Below, in pieces: positions 41,293 to 49,360 of a stretch of 64,000 bases of DNA. How positions within the stretch are numbered: the first letter of the stretch is position 1; each line of letters starts with the position of its first letter. This stretch comes from Lawsonibacter sp. GTDB taxonomy: Bacteria; Bacillota; Clostridia; Oscillospirales; Oscillospiraceae. Location of the stretch: the NCBI GenBank assembly GCA_022791995.1, contig JAAWAD010000021.1:62001-126000 (forward strand), written 5' to 3'. Both the position numbers and the translations under genes were made by a program. The notes under the pieces were generated by a model that searched no databases, was not told where the DNA came from, and saw only the letters and a list, made by a program, of their open reading frames with translations.

Positions 41293-41841
41293 CTACCGGA
41301 AATATGCGGCAACGCGCTCAAATATCTCCTCCACCCCGCGCAGCGCCCCATCCATTCCTCTCACAGAGGCTGGAGCATGGACCACCACAGTGTCCGGCTC
41401 GGACAGGTCAATATACACCACCTGCTCGCTGGTAGGCCGGACCATGGTATCCCCCACCGCTGCTTGAATGGTATCCAAGTCGAAAACCCTTTCATATTGG
41501 GCCGTTAAGGTGACATTTTCCTCCTGGAGGGCGGACAGCTGCCGCCGGAGTGAAACCATCTCCCCATTGGCCACAGTCAGCTGGGCATAGCTCATCACCA
41601 GCAGGACAGCAAAAACCGCCACTGCCGCAAAGCCGACCACAGCAAAGGGGGCCACCTTTCCCGCTTCCCGTACACGGACCTGGGCCCGGGTGAGGGCCTT
41701 ATGACGGGGACGAGCCTTAGGCTGGGGAACAGGCTCTTCCCTCCGGTGGGGAGCGCGAACGGCGGAACCGTCATAAGCCGGAGCATAGGCTACACTGCCA
41801 TAGGTGTCATATGTGGTTGTGGAACGCCGGCGAGATGCCAT
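41293..41841 (-). CDS. ftsL: FtsL-like cell division protein
   Basis: A 182-residue bitopic protein in the usual ftsL position between rsmH and the PBP gene. A long basic, Tyr/Ala-rich cytoplasmic N-terminus (about 1-75) precedes one membrane helix (VAPFAVVGFAAVAVFAVLLVM) and a coiled coil (MVSLRRQLSALQEENVTLTAQYE). ATG at 41841 has AGGAGGG at seven bases. Sequence conservation of FtsL is low, so the call rests on topology and position. Confidence 0.8.
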   Translation of the reverse strand: MASRRRSTTTYDTYGSVAYAPAYDGSAVRAPHRREEPVPQPKARPRHKALTRAQVRVREAGKVAPFAVVGFAAVAVFAVLLVMSYAQLTVANGEMVSLRRQLSALQEENVTLTAQYERVFDLDTIQAAVGDTMVRPTSEQVVYIDLSEPDTVVVHAPASVRGMDGALRGVEEIFERVAAYFR

Positions 41842-41895
41842 GTCATTCCCTCCTGCTTTTCCTTGGTGCAAAGCCCCTTGGAACGGTTGTATCGC

Positions 41896-42840
41896 CTACA
41901 GCCTGGGCTCTTTCCGTTTTTCCGCTGCACGAAGCTTGGCGCTGCGGGCACGGGGGTTCTCTTCAATCTCCTGCCGGGTAGGCAGGATTGGCTTCCGCGA
42001 GAGCAAGGTCACATCTGGGGTCCGTCCGCAAACGCACACGGGAAAGTCCGGCGGACAGATACAACCCTGGGCAAACTGGGCCAGCTGGGTTTTGACAATT
42101 CGGTCCTCCAATGAGTGGAAGGTGATGACTGCCAGCCGCCCCCCCCGGTTCAGTCGGGGCACCGCTGCCTGGAGCATCCGCTCCACACAAGCCAGCTCAT
42201 CGTTTACCGCAATGCGGATGGCCTGAAAGCTGCGTTTGGCAGGGTGCTGCTTCTCCCGCAGGGCGCGGGCCGGCATAGCCCCCTTGATTACATCCACAAG
42301 CTCCAGGGTGGTTTCCAGCGGACGCGCCCAGACAATGGCGGCAGCGATCTGGGACGCCCAGCGTTCCTCTCCATACTGTGTGAGAATGCGGCGCAGCTCC
42401 TCCTGACTCCAGGTGTTCACCACCTGAGCGGCAGTCAGCCCCTCGCTCTGGTCCATTCGCATATCCAAAGGGGCATCAGACATGTAAGAGAAGCCTCGGG
42501 TCTCGTCGTCCAGCTGCGGAGAGGACACCCCAAGGTCAAAGAGCATCCCGTCGACACCTTCCAGCCCCAGCTCATCCAAGATACTGGCTATCTGGTCAAA
42601 GTTGCTGTGAACCAGGGTAATCCGCTCCATCCAGGGGGCCAGCCGTGTCTGAGCAGCCTCCAGGGCCGCCTGGTCCCGGTCCACGCAGATCAGCCGGCCC
42701 GTGGTCAGCTGCTGGGCAATCTCCCGGCTGTGGCCCCCCCGGCCCAGGGTACCATCCAAATAGATTCCGTCAGGCCGGAGGCGCAGAGCCTGAAGGCTCT
42801 CCTCCAGCAGGACCGGACGGTGCGTGAAATTTTTCTCCAT
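41896..42840 (-). CDS. rsmH: 16S rRNA (cytosine-1402-N4)-methyltransferase
   Basis: A 314-residue SAM-dependent methyltransferase. HRPVLLEESL, DGTLGRGGHS (SAM loop), FDLGVSSPQLD, RGFSYMSDAPLDMRMD, AVNDEL and TFHSLEDRIVK are all characteristic. The C-terminal CICPPDFPVCVCG holds a Cys cluster common in Firmicutes. ATG directly abuts the mraZ stop (TAAATG), so they are coupled. Confidence 0.97.
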   Translation of the reverse strand: MEKNFTHRPVLLEESLQALRLRPDGIYLDGTLGRGGHSREIAQQLTTGRLICVDRDQAALEAAQTRLAPWMERITLVHSNFDQIASILDELGLEGVDGMLFDLGVSSPQLDDETRGFSYMSDAPLDMRMDQSEGLTAAQVVNTWSQEELRRILTQYGEERWASQIAAAIVWARPLETTLELVDVIKGAMPARALREKQHPAKRSFQAIRIAVNDELACVERMLQAAVPRLNRGGRLAVITFHSLEDRIVKTQLAQFAQGCICPPDFPVCVCGRTPDVTLLSRKPILPTRQEIEENPRARSAKLRAAEKRKEPRL

Positions 42841-43257
42841 TTAAAATCCCAACTCCGCCATACAGGCCGCCATCTTCTCCGGGGTCATCTCTTCCTCCTC
42901 CTGGGCCTGCCAGGTGTCGGCAGCCCAGATTTCCGCCCGGTCATGGACTCCCAGGATAACTACGTCCTTCTCCAGACCGGCATATTTTCGCAGCTTTTGG
43001 GGAATCACAATACGGCCCTGGCTGTCCAGCTCGCACTTGGCTGCGTTTGCAAACAGAGGACGCATAACCTTGGACTGGCTCATGGGAAGGGAGGCAAACT
43101 TCTCTGTAAAGCGGTCCCAGGTGGCTTGGGGGTAGATCGCCAGGCAGGTGTCCACGCCCATTGCCAGGTAGAAGGTGACTCCCAGCTCCTCTCGAAGCTT
43201 GGCTGGGATAAACAGGCGGCCCTTGGCGTCAATGCTGTGCTCGTATGTGCCGGTCAC
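42841..43257 (-). CDS. mraZ: Transcriptional regulator MraZ
   Basis: A 138-residue protein with two SpoVT/AbrB-like swapped-hairpin repeats (TYEHSIDAKGRLFIPAKLRE near the N-terminus and CELDSQGRIVIPQKLRKYAGL in the middle). MraZ is a DNA-binding repressor of its own dcw operon. The GTG start at 43257 follows GAGGTGA. It is the first gene of the cluster, with promoter and repeats immediately upstream. The C-terminal tail (EEEEMTPEKMAACMAELGF) is acidic then helical. Confidence 0.95.
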   Translation of the reverse strand: MTGTYEHSIDAKGRLFIPAKLREELGVTFYLAMGVDTCLAIYPQATWDRFTEKFASLPMSQSKVMRPLFANAAKCELDSQGRIVIPQKLRKYAGLEKDVVILGVHDRAEIWAADTWQAQEEEEMTPEKMAACMAELGF

Positions 43258-43274
43258 GCCCCTTCACCTCTCCT

Positions 43275-43323
43275 CCACGATCGCTCCACTTTGATGGCCT
43301 TTTTACCCACTTCACTCCACTTC
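43275..43323 (-). promoter_or_regulatory. MraZ-type operator: four phased GTGG repeats
   Basis: On the minus strand AAGTGG(A/G) or CGTGGA occurs four times (GTGG at 43320-43317, 43310-43307, 43289-43286 and 43278-43275), at spacings of 10, 21 and 11 bases. This fits the direct-repeat operators of MraZ. The array lies between the -10 and the start codon. Confidence 0.75.
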
Positions 43324-43331
43324 GCTCTCCA

Positions 43332-43360
43332 AGTATATCGTCTGCAACCAAAAAATGCAA
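43332..43360 (-). promoter_or_regulatory. Promoter of the dcw cluster
   Basis: TTGCAT (43360 down to 43355), a 17-base spacer and TATACT (43337 down to 43332), just upstream of the MraZ-type repeats. Confidence 0.8.
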
Positions 43361-43396
43361 GGGTTTTTACCTTTTCCATTCCAAAAAGATTTTTAC

Positions 43397-43434
43397 AAAA
43401 AACCGCCGGTTTCAACGAAAACCGGCGGTTTTTT
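43397..43434. terminator. Bidirectional terminator downstream of gatB
   Basis: AAAAACCGCCGGTTT and AAACCGGCGGTTTTT form a perfect stem with A- and T-tracts on both sides. It lies about 210 bases past gatB and just upstream of the mraZ promoter. The stretch 43441-43641 between it and the gatB stop shows nothing I can identify. Confidence 0.9.
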
Positions 43435-43641
43435 GTACGAAAGTATGTACGATGACAAAATTGGGATTTTCATCCTTTTCCTGTGGAACGTGTTCTCTTC
43501 GCTGAGGAAAACCCTTGCGCCCCTTTCCCTTGGAGAGACGGGCACAGCCATACCCACTGTCGCCCTCCCCCTGTTTTTTTCTTGAGATACGCCATCGGCT
43601 AAAAATGGAATTTCACACATTTGAGTAACTTTTGTGCAACC

Positions 43642-45108
43642 CTACAAAATTTCAAGGGGCCCTGGACCCGCCCGGGATGAATCCTCCAGCATCTCCTGGA
43701 CAGCCTGGTTTACCGCCCTGGGATCCACCTTTCCTTTCAGTGCCTTCATCACTTGCCCCACCAGAAAACCCAGCACCTTGGGGTTCCCTGCCCGGTAATC
43801 TGCCGCCGCGGCCGCATTGGCGGCAAGCACTTGCTCCACTGTGCGGGACACCAGTTCCTCATCCTGAATCTGTTCCAGGCCATGGACTCTGACATACTCC
43901 TCCGCGTCAGCGTTATCAGGGAACACCGCTCGGAATACCTTGGAGGCGGTGTTTCGGTTGATTTTCCCTTGGGACACCAGACCGATCAGTTTGACCAGAT
44001 TGCCGGGGGTCAGCTTCATGGCTTTGGGCTCCAGCTCTTCCTCCTTCAGGCGGCGCAGCATGTCCCCCAGCATCCAGTTGGTAACCTCTCGTGCCGGGGC
44101 GCCCAGGGCCACGGCCGCCTCGAAGAAGTCCACCAGGGCCTTCTGTCCGGTCAACAGGGCGGCGTCCTGCTCCGACAGGCCGTATTCGTGCTGATACCGT
44201 ACCCTTCGTTCCTCCGCCATCTCGGGCTGACGGGCGCGCAGCGCCTCCAGATACGCCTCCGACAGCTCCAAGGGCGGAAGATCAGGCTCTGGAAAATAGC
44301 GGTAGTCCTGTGCGTTCTCCTTGGAGCGCATAGAAAAGGTGGCATCCTTGTTATCATCCCACCGGCGGGTCTCCTGTACCACAGGCTTCCCCTCCTCCAG
44401 CCGTTCGATCTGCCGGCGGGTCTCATAGGCAATGGCCCGGGCAATCGCCTTAAAGGAGTTCAGGTTCTTTGTCTCCGTCCGGGTACCGAGTTCCTCCGAC
44501 CCGGCGGGGCGGACGGACAGGTTTACATCACAACGAAGGGACCCCTCCTGCATCTTGCAGTCGGATACGCCTAGGTATTCTAAGGTAGAGCGCAGCTTCT
44601 CCAGGTAGGCAATAACCTCCTCTGCCGTGCGGAAGTCGGGCTCGGTGACAATCTCAATCAGGGGCACCCCGCACCGGTTATAGTCACACCGGGTCTGGTC
44701 AATCCAGGGGTCGTGGACCAGCTTGCCCGCGTCCTCCTCCATGTGCAGCTCGTGGATACGAATGACCTTCTCCCCTGTGTCGGTGTGGATGGGCACCCGG
44801 CCATTTCGGGCAATGGGCAGATAGAGCTGGGACACCTGATAGGCCTTGGGCAGATCGGGGTAGAAGTAGTTCTTCCGGTCAAAGCGGTTTTTCCGGGTGA
44901 TCTCGCAGTTCAGCGCCAGCCCCGCCTGGACGGCGAACTCAACCACCTTCTTGTTCACCACCGGCAGCGTGCCCGGCATCCCGGTGCAAACAGGACAGCA
45001 GTGGGTGTTGGGGGCTCCGCCGAACCGGGTAGTGCAGGAGCAGAAAATTTTTGTCCTGGTGGCCAGCTCCACATGGGTCTCCAGTCCAATCACCGTTTCC
45101 CAGGTCAT
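43642..45108 (-). CDS. gatB: Asp/Glu-tRNA amidotransferase subunit B
   Basis: A 488-residue GatB, the kinase and tRNA-binding subunit of GatCAB, which turns Asp-tRNA(Asn) or Glu-tRNA(Gln) into the amide form. VIGLETHVEL, CPVCTGMPGTLP, RKNYFYPDLPKAYQ, EDAGKL and RCDVNLSV are typical; the C-terminal YqeY-like domain is present. ATG at 45108 has GGGAGG nine bases upstream and lies one base after the gatA stop. The frame's extension to 45249 is intragenic gatA. Confidence 0.97.
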   Translation of the reverse strand: MTWETVIGLETHVELATRTKIFCSCTTRFGGAPNTHCCPVCTGMPGTLPVVNKKVVEFAVQAGLALNCEITRKNRFDRKNYFYPDLPKAYQVSQLYLPIARNGRVPIHTDTGEKVIRIHELHMEEDAGKLVHDPWIDQTRCDYNRCGVPLIEIVTEPDFRTAEEVIAYLEKLRSTLEYLGVSDCKMQEGSLRCDVNLSVRPAGSEELGTRTETKNLNSFKAIARAIAYETRRQIERLEEGKPVVQETRRWDDNKDATFSMRSKENAQDYRYFPEPDLPPLELSEAYLEALRARQPEMAEERRVRYQHEYGLSEQDAALLTGQKALVDFFEAAVALGAPAREVTNWMLGDMLRRLKEEELEPKAMKLTPGNLVKLIGLVSQGKINRNTASKVFRAVFPDNADAEEYVRVHGLEQIQDEELVSRTVEQVLAANAAAAADYRAGNPKVLGFLVGQVMKALKGKVDPRAVNQAVQEMLEDSSRAGPGPLEIL

Positions 45109-45109
45109 A

Positions 45110-46573
45110 TCAGCATCCCTCCCTTTCCTTGGGCGATTGTTTGTGGTAATCTGTCTCCAGCTGGAAGGCGTGGGCCGCGTTGAGCACAGGGAAGGTGCCC
45201 AGCGCCGGACCGATGAGCTGGGCTCCAATGGGCATTCCCTTGGCGTCAAAGCCGCAGGGCATGGACAGCCCAGGCAGACCAGCCAGGTTCACCGACACAG
45301 TGTAGATATCCGACAGGTACATTTGAAGGGGGGCGGACAAGCTCTCCTCCAGTCTGGGCGCGGTGGCGGGAGCCACAGGGGTGAGCATCAAATCACAGCG
45401 GCCAAAGGCCTCGTCAAAAGCCTCCTTGATGATCCCCTTTACCTGGAGCGCCTTTTTATAGCAGGCGTCATAGTAGCCCGAGGACAGTACAAAGGTACCC
45501 AGCAGAATCCGTCGCTTCACCTCCGGGCCAAAGCCCTGGGTGCGGGTCTTGCAGTACAGGTCGGTCAGGTCTTCATAATCCGGGGCGCGCCAGCCATACT
45601 TCACCCCGTCAAACCGGGACAGGTTGGAGCTGGCCTCGGCAGCGGCAATCATATAATAGGTGGGTACCACATACTGCATGACCGGGAAGTCAAACTCCAC
45701 CAGCTCCGCTCCCCGGACCTTCAGGACATCGGCCACCCTCAGAACCGCTCGCCTTACCTCTGAATCCAGGCCGTCGCCAAAGCAGTCGGTGGGAATGCCA
45801 ATTTTCATGCCCCGTATCTCCCCATTCAGGCTTTCCAGCAGGCTGCCCTGAAATCCCAGACTGGTGCTGTCCCTGGGGTCCCGGCCGCAGATGACGTCCA
45901 GCACGGCCGCGCAGTCGGCAGCATCCTGGGCCAGGGGGCCAATCTGATCCAGAGAGGAGGCATAGGCAATCAGGCCGTACCGGGAAACCGCCCCATAGGT
46001 GGGCTTGATGCCGGTGACACCACAGTAGGAAGCAGGCTGGCGGATGGAGCCGCCTGTGTCCGAACCAAGGGCGTACCAGCAGACGCGGGAAGCCACGGCC
46101 GCCGCCGCCCCGCCGGAGGAGCCGCCGGGGACTCGCTCTGGATCCCAGGGGTTGCGGGTGGGGCCGTAGAAGGAGGTCTCGGTGGTGGATCCCATGGCAA
46201 ACTCGTCCATGTTCAGCTTGCCCAGGCAGACCGCCCCCGCCCCCTCCAACCGCTCCACCGCGGTGGCGTCGTAGGGGGGCTCAAAGTCCCCCAGGATTTT
46301 GGAGGCACAGGTGGTCCGCACCCCCCTGGTGCAGATATTGTCCTTGATGGCCATGGGCACACCGTAGAGGGGGGCGTCCGCCCCCTTTGCCCCGGCCTGG
46401 AGGGCTCTCGCCCGCTCCAGGGCCTGCTCCCCGGTGCGTGTCAGGAAGCTGTTCAGTGCCGCGGTCTCCTCGATGCGCTCCAGGGCGGAGAGGACCGTCT
46501 CCTCAATGGACACCTCGCCTTTGCGGATGGCCGCCCCTAGCTGGAGGGCGGTCCAAGTTTGCATCTCTTTCAT
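45110..46573 (-). CDS. gatA: Asp/Glu-tRNA amidotransferase subunit A
   Basis: A 487-residue amidase-family subunit that releases ammonia from Gln. The Ser-cisSer-Lys triad is recognisable: AIKDNICT (Lys), the Gly/Ser-rich PGGSSGGAAAAVAS and LGSDTGGSIRQPAS. Length is standard. ATG at 46573 follows GAGGAGG. Between gatC (12-base gap) and gatB. Confidence 0.97.
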   Translation of the reverse strand: MKEMQTWTALQLGAAIRKGEVSIEETVLSALERIEETAALNSFLTRTGEQALERARALQAGAKGADAPLYGVPMAIKDNICTRGVRTTCASKILGDFEPPYDATAVERLEGAGAVCLGKLNMDEFAMGSTTETSFYGPTRNPWDPERVPGGSSGGAAAAVASRVCWYALGSDTGGSIRQPASYCGVTGIKPTYGAVSRYGLIAYASSLDQIGPLAQDAADCAAVLDVICGRDPRDSTSLGFQGSLLESLNGEIRGMKIGIPTDCFGDGLDSEVRRAVLRVADVLKVRGAELVEFDFPVMQYVVPTYYMIAAAEASSNLSRFDGVKYGWRAPDYEDLTDLYCKTRTQGFGPEVKRRILLGTFVLSSGYYDACYKKALQVKGIIKEAFDEAFGRCDLMLTPVAPATAPRLEESLSAPLQMYLSDIYTVSVNLAGLPGLSMPCGFDAKGMPIGAQLIGPALGTFPVLNAAHAFQLETDYHKQSPKEREGC

Positions 46574-46585
46574 AGTTGCTCCTCC

Positions 46586-46873
46586 TCACTCCACCGCCTT
46601 GGGAACCAGAAAGGTCTCCCCATCCGCCTCCGGTGCGTTTTTCAGTAGCTCCGCCCGGTCCGTAGAGGGCCTCACCTCGTCCTCCCGCAAGACGTTTTTC
46701 AGGCGGATGCTTTGGCTCACCGGCTCTGCACCCCCGGTATCCATCTTATTCAGCACATCCATATAGGCCAGGATCTGTTCCAGTTCCTTCGTCATTTGCT
46801 CCTTTTCCTCAGGCTCCAGCTTCAGACGGGACAGGACGGAGATATAGTCCACCATTTCCTCTGTAATTTTCAT
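46586..46873 (-). CDS. gatC: Asp/Glu-tRNA amidotransferase subunit C
   Basis: A 95-residue GatC, the small belt protein stabilising GatA on GatB. It begins MKITEEMVDYISVLSRLKL and ends with the usual loop-rich part (LREDEVRPS and FLVPKAVE). ATG at 46873 has AAGGAGG six bases upstream. It lies 19 bases after aspS. Confidence 0.93.
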   Translation of the reverse strand: MKITEEMVDYISVLSRLKLEPEEKEQMTKELEQILAYMDVLNKMDTGGAEPVSQSIRLKNVLREDEVRPSTDRAELLKNAPEADGETFLVPKAVE

Positions 46874-46892
46874 GTTCTGCCTCCTTCTCTCT

Positions 46893-48212
46893 TCATGGCT
46901 CCAGCCGGCCCAGGTCCCGGGGGAAAAGGCTGGCACTGCGCACGTTGTCCAGACCGCACAGCCGGGCAGTGAGCCGCTCCAGGCCGATGCCCAGGCCGCC
47001 ATGGGGCGGCAGACCATGCTTGTGGGCCATCAAATAGCTGGTAAATTCCTCCGGGTCCATGCCCCTGGAGCGCATCTTGTCTACCTGTTCCTGGTAGTCA
47101 TGGATCCGTTGGCCGCCGGTGGTCACCTCCATTCCCCGGAACAGCAAGTCAAAGGACAGGGTAAATCTGGGATCGCCGGGGTCGTCCATGGCATAAAAGG
47201 GACGCTTTTTGCTGGGATAGTGGGTGACAAAGACAAAGTCCGCCCCATACTCCTCTTGAAAATAACGGCCAATGTTGTGCTCCTCCTCGGGCTCCAGGTC
47301 ATAGGGGTCTCGAATGGGGTGGCCGTACTTCTCCGAGGCCAGCCGCTTGGCCTCGTCAAAGCGGACGGCAGGAATCTGGTCTGTCTTTGGCAGACTTACC
47401 TTCAGGCGCTGCAAATCCTCGGCGTACCGGGTCTGCAGCAGCTCCATGGCATACCGCAAAAAGCCGGTCTCCAGCGCCATCAAATCCTCAAAGGTATCCA
47501 GGTAGCCCATCTCAAGGTCCATAGAGGTATACTCGTTCAGGTGGCGGGGGGTGTTGTGCTTCTCCGCCCGGAACACAGGGGCCACCTCAAAAACCCGGGG
47601 GAAAACCCCCATCATGGTCTGCTTGTAGAACTGGGGGGACTGTGCCAAAAACGCCTTCCGCCCAAAGTAGTCCAGACGGAAGATGTTACTGCCCCCCTCC
47701 GCCCCGGCGTGGACAATCTTGGGGGTGTGGATCTCGGTGAAGCCCTCCCCGGTCAGGTACTCCCGAAAGGCCCTGGAGAACCCCTCCTGGAGCTTGAAGA
47801 CGGCACGCCGCTGGAGGCTGCGCAGCACCACAGGCCGCAGGGACAGCTCGATGTCCATGTTCAGGTTCAGCCTCCAGCTGGAAACCGGCACCGGCAGAGG
47901 GGCGGCGGGCCGGGACAGGAGCTCAATGTGCTCCAGATGCAGCTCCCGGCCCCCGGGAGCCCGTGCCTCCGCCTGCACCGCCCCGGTGACTGCGGCGGTA
48001 CACTCCTCGGTCAGTTCCTCGGGCAGAAGCCGAGGAGAGCAGACAACCTGAAGCAGGCCGTCTCCCAGACGCAGGGTAAAAAAGCTGACGCCTCCCAGCT
48101 CCCGCAGGGTATGAACCGCCCCCTTTATGCAGACAGTCTGGCCGTCCAGCTCGCCGGAAAAAATTTCCTGGCAGAGGACAGGCCGTTTGGCGTACTCTGT
48201 GATAAATTTCAT
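46893..48212 (-). CDS. aspS: Aspartyl-tRNA synthetase, archaeal type, probably non-discriminating
   Basis: A 439-residue class II synthetase of the short archaeal/eukaryotic AspRS type, lacking the bacterial GAD insertion. OB-fold anticodon domain at about 15-100, motif 2 (FRAEKHNTPRHLNEYTSMDLEM) and motif 3 (GGLGIGLERLTARL). The Gly-Trp usual in the OB fold of discriminating archaeal enzymes reads Gly-Ala (IKGAVHTLRELGG), and the operon with gatCAB implies that it also charges tRNA(Asn) with Asp. ATG at 48212 has AAGGAAGAGG upstream. Preceded by a T-box leader. Confidence 0.9.
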   Translation of the reverse strand: MKFITEYAKRPVLCQEIFSGELDGQTVCIKGAVHTLRELGGVSFFTLRLGDGLLQVVCSPRLLPEELTEECTAAVTGAVQAEARAPGGRELHLEHIELLSRPAAPLPVPVSSWRLNLNMDIELSLRPVVLRSLQRRAVFKLQEGFSRAFREYLTGEGFTEIHTPKIVHAGAEGGSNIFRLDYFGRKAFLAQSPQFYKQTMMGVFPRVFEVAPVFRAEKHNTPRHLNEYTSMDLEMGYLDTFEDLMALETGFLRYAMELLQTRYAEDLQRLKVSLPKTDQIPAVRFDEAKRLASEKYGHPIRDPYDLEPEEEHNIGRYFQEEYGADFVFVTHYPSKKRPFYAMDDPGDPRFTLSFDLLFRGMEVTTGGQRIHDYQEQVDKMRSRGMDPEEFTSYLMAHKHGLPPHGGLGIGLERLTARLCGLDNVRSASLFPRDLGRLEP

Positions 48213-48246
48213 GGGACCTCTTCCTTTCTTGATACGGCCCGAAATA

Positions 48247-48528
48247 CAAAAAGTCCCGGGTCGTATCTGCAAAATACGACCCGGGACGAAATCATCCGTT
48301 TCATGATTCCGCGGTACCACCCGCGTTGCCCCTCCAACAAGGGGCCTCTTTCGAGCCCTGGTAACGGTGGGAGGCCGGACAGCCCTCAGCCCCTGCCGGG
48401 GATCGAACCGTCAGCTCAGAAGTGTTGCGCAGCCCTGTCTCTCCCAACCAGGCTTTCAGCACGGTGGCCCGGTCTCTCTGTTGGATGCCGTAGGGTGCGG
48501 TCCTCATCAACGCTTTTTCCATATGGAT
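48247..48528 (-). promoter_or_regulatory. T-box leader of aspS-gatCAB
   Basis: The antiterminator motif GGGTGGTACCGCGG (minus strand, within 48309-48327) is the T-box consensus. It is followed by a terminator stem GTCCCGGGTCGTAT with its complement (48253-48287) and TTTTT. Stem I fills about 48400-48510. A likely specifier is GAC (Asp) at 48439-48437, followed by A; this assignment is tentative. Uncharged tRNA would stabilise the antiterminator and allow aspS expression. Confidence 0.92.
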
Positions 48529-48534
48529 ACACTG

Positions 48535-48563
48535 ATTATACGCCGCCAGCTCTCCTCTGTCAA
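48535..48563 (-). promoter_or_regulatory. Perfect consensus promoter of the aspS operon
   Basis: TTGACA (48563 down to 48558), a 17-base spacer and TATAAT (48540 down to 48535). Confidence 0.92.
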
Positions 48564-48621
48564 GAAAATTTTTTACCAATGTTCTTCCGTGTCAAAACTC
48601 GCCCCGACCAAACAGGGGGAA

Positions 48622-48651
48622 TTGACACAGGACCACAGGGGACGATATAAT
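48622..48651 (+). promoter_or_regulatory. Consensus promoter of the YdeI-like gene
   Basis: TTGACA (48622-48627), an 18-base spacer and TATAAT (48646-48651), 75 bases upstream of the ATG; divergent from the aspS promoter. Confidence 0.88.
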
Positions 48652-48726
48652 AAAAAAGCCTGGAACCAGAGGCGATGCAGGCGCTCTGCCCACCGCTGGC
48701 AGGGCAGACGAGGGGAGGCAAACAAA

Positions 48727-49287
48727 ATGAGCGACATGTTGGAATTTTCCAACCGGGAAGAATTCAGAAGCTGGCTTTCTGAGCACTGCCTATCCTGCGC
48801 CGGCGTCTGGCTCCTGTTCGGCAAGGCTGGCGGACCGAAGACCATCCAGGCGGGAGAAGCTCTGGAGGAGGCTCTCTGCTTTGGGTGGATTGACGGACAG
48901 ATGCAGCGCATTGACAACAAAACCTATCGAAAATATTTTTCGATGCGCCGGGCCCAGAGTAAATGGTCGGAAAAAAATAAGGCGCTGGCCCAAATCCTGG
49001 AGGCCCGGGGGCTTATGACGGACTTCGGCAGGCAGAAAATTGAGGAGGCCAAGCAAAACGGCCAGTGGCTCGCCCCGCAGCCCCCGGCAATCACTGAGGA
49101 GCAGATTGCTTGCCTGTCCACACTGCTGGAGGGGCATGAGCCCGCCTGCGCCAACTTCCTGGCCATGCCCTTGTCGGTGAAGAAAACCTACACACGGGCG
49201 TATTTCGACGCAAAAACAGATGCTGGGCGGGAGAATCGGCTGGCCTGGATGGTGGAGCGGCTCCACAAAAACTTGAAGCCCATGTAA
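48727..49287 (+). CDS. YdeI/OmpD-associated (BOF) family protein
   Basis: A 186-residue cytoplasmic protein of the YdeI/OmpD-associated family. Characteristic stretches are SWLSEHCLSCAGVWLLFGKAG, EALCFGWIDGQMQRID, YFSMRRAQSKWSEKNKALA and the C-terminal region with KKTYTRAYFDAKT. Function is not established; relatives are linked to peptide-stress responses. ATG at 48727 follows GGGAGG at nine bases. Monocistronic with a consensus promoter, suggesting steady expression. Confidence 0.85.
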   Translation: MSDMLEFSNREEFRSWLSEHCLSCAGVWLLFGKAGGPKTIQAGEALEEALCFGWIDGQMQRIDNKTYRKYFSMRRAQSKWSEKNKALAQILEARGLMTDFGRQKIEEAKQNGQWLAPQPPAITEEQIACLSTLLEGHEPACANFLAMPLSVKKTYTRAYFDAKTDAGRENRLAWMVERLHKNLKPM

Positions 49288-49360
49288 CCGCCGCTCCCCA
49301 GGAAGGCGGCGTGCGGCCTACATGATTTCAGAGGATTGATCTTGTTGGAGGGCACATGCC

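Noticed and set aside
48398-48413. GGTTCGATCCC on the minus strand looks like a tRNA T-arm
   Set aside because: It lies inside the aspS T-box leader, with no acceptor, D or anticodon arms around it.
49288-49320. CCGCCGC and GCGGCG hairpin after the YdeI-like gene
   Set aside because: The stem is short, the loop long and no T-tract follows, so I do not call a terminator.
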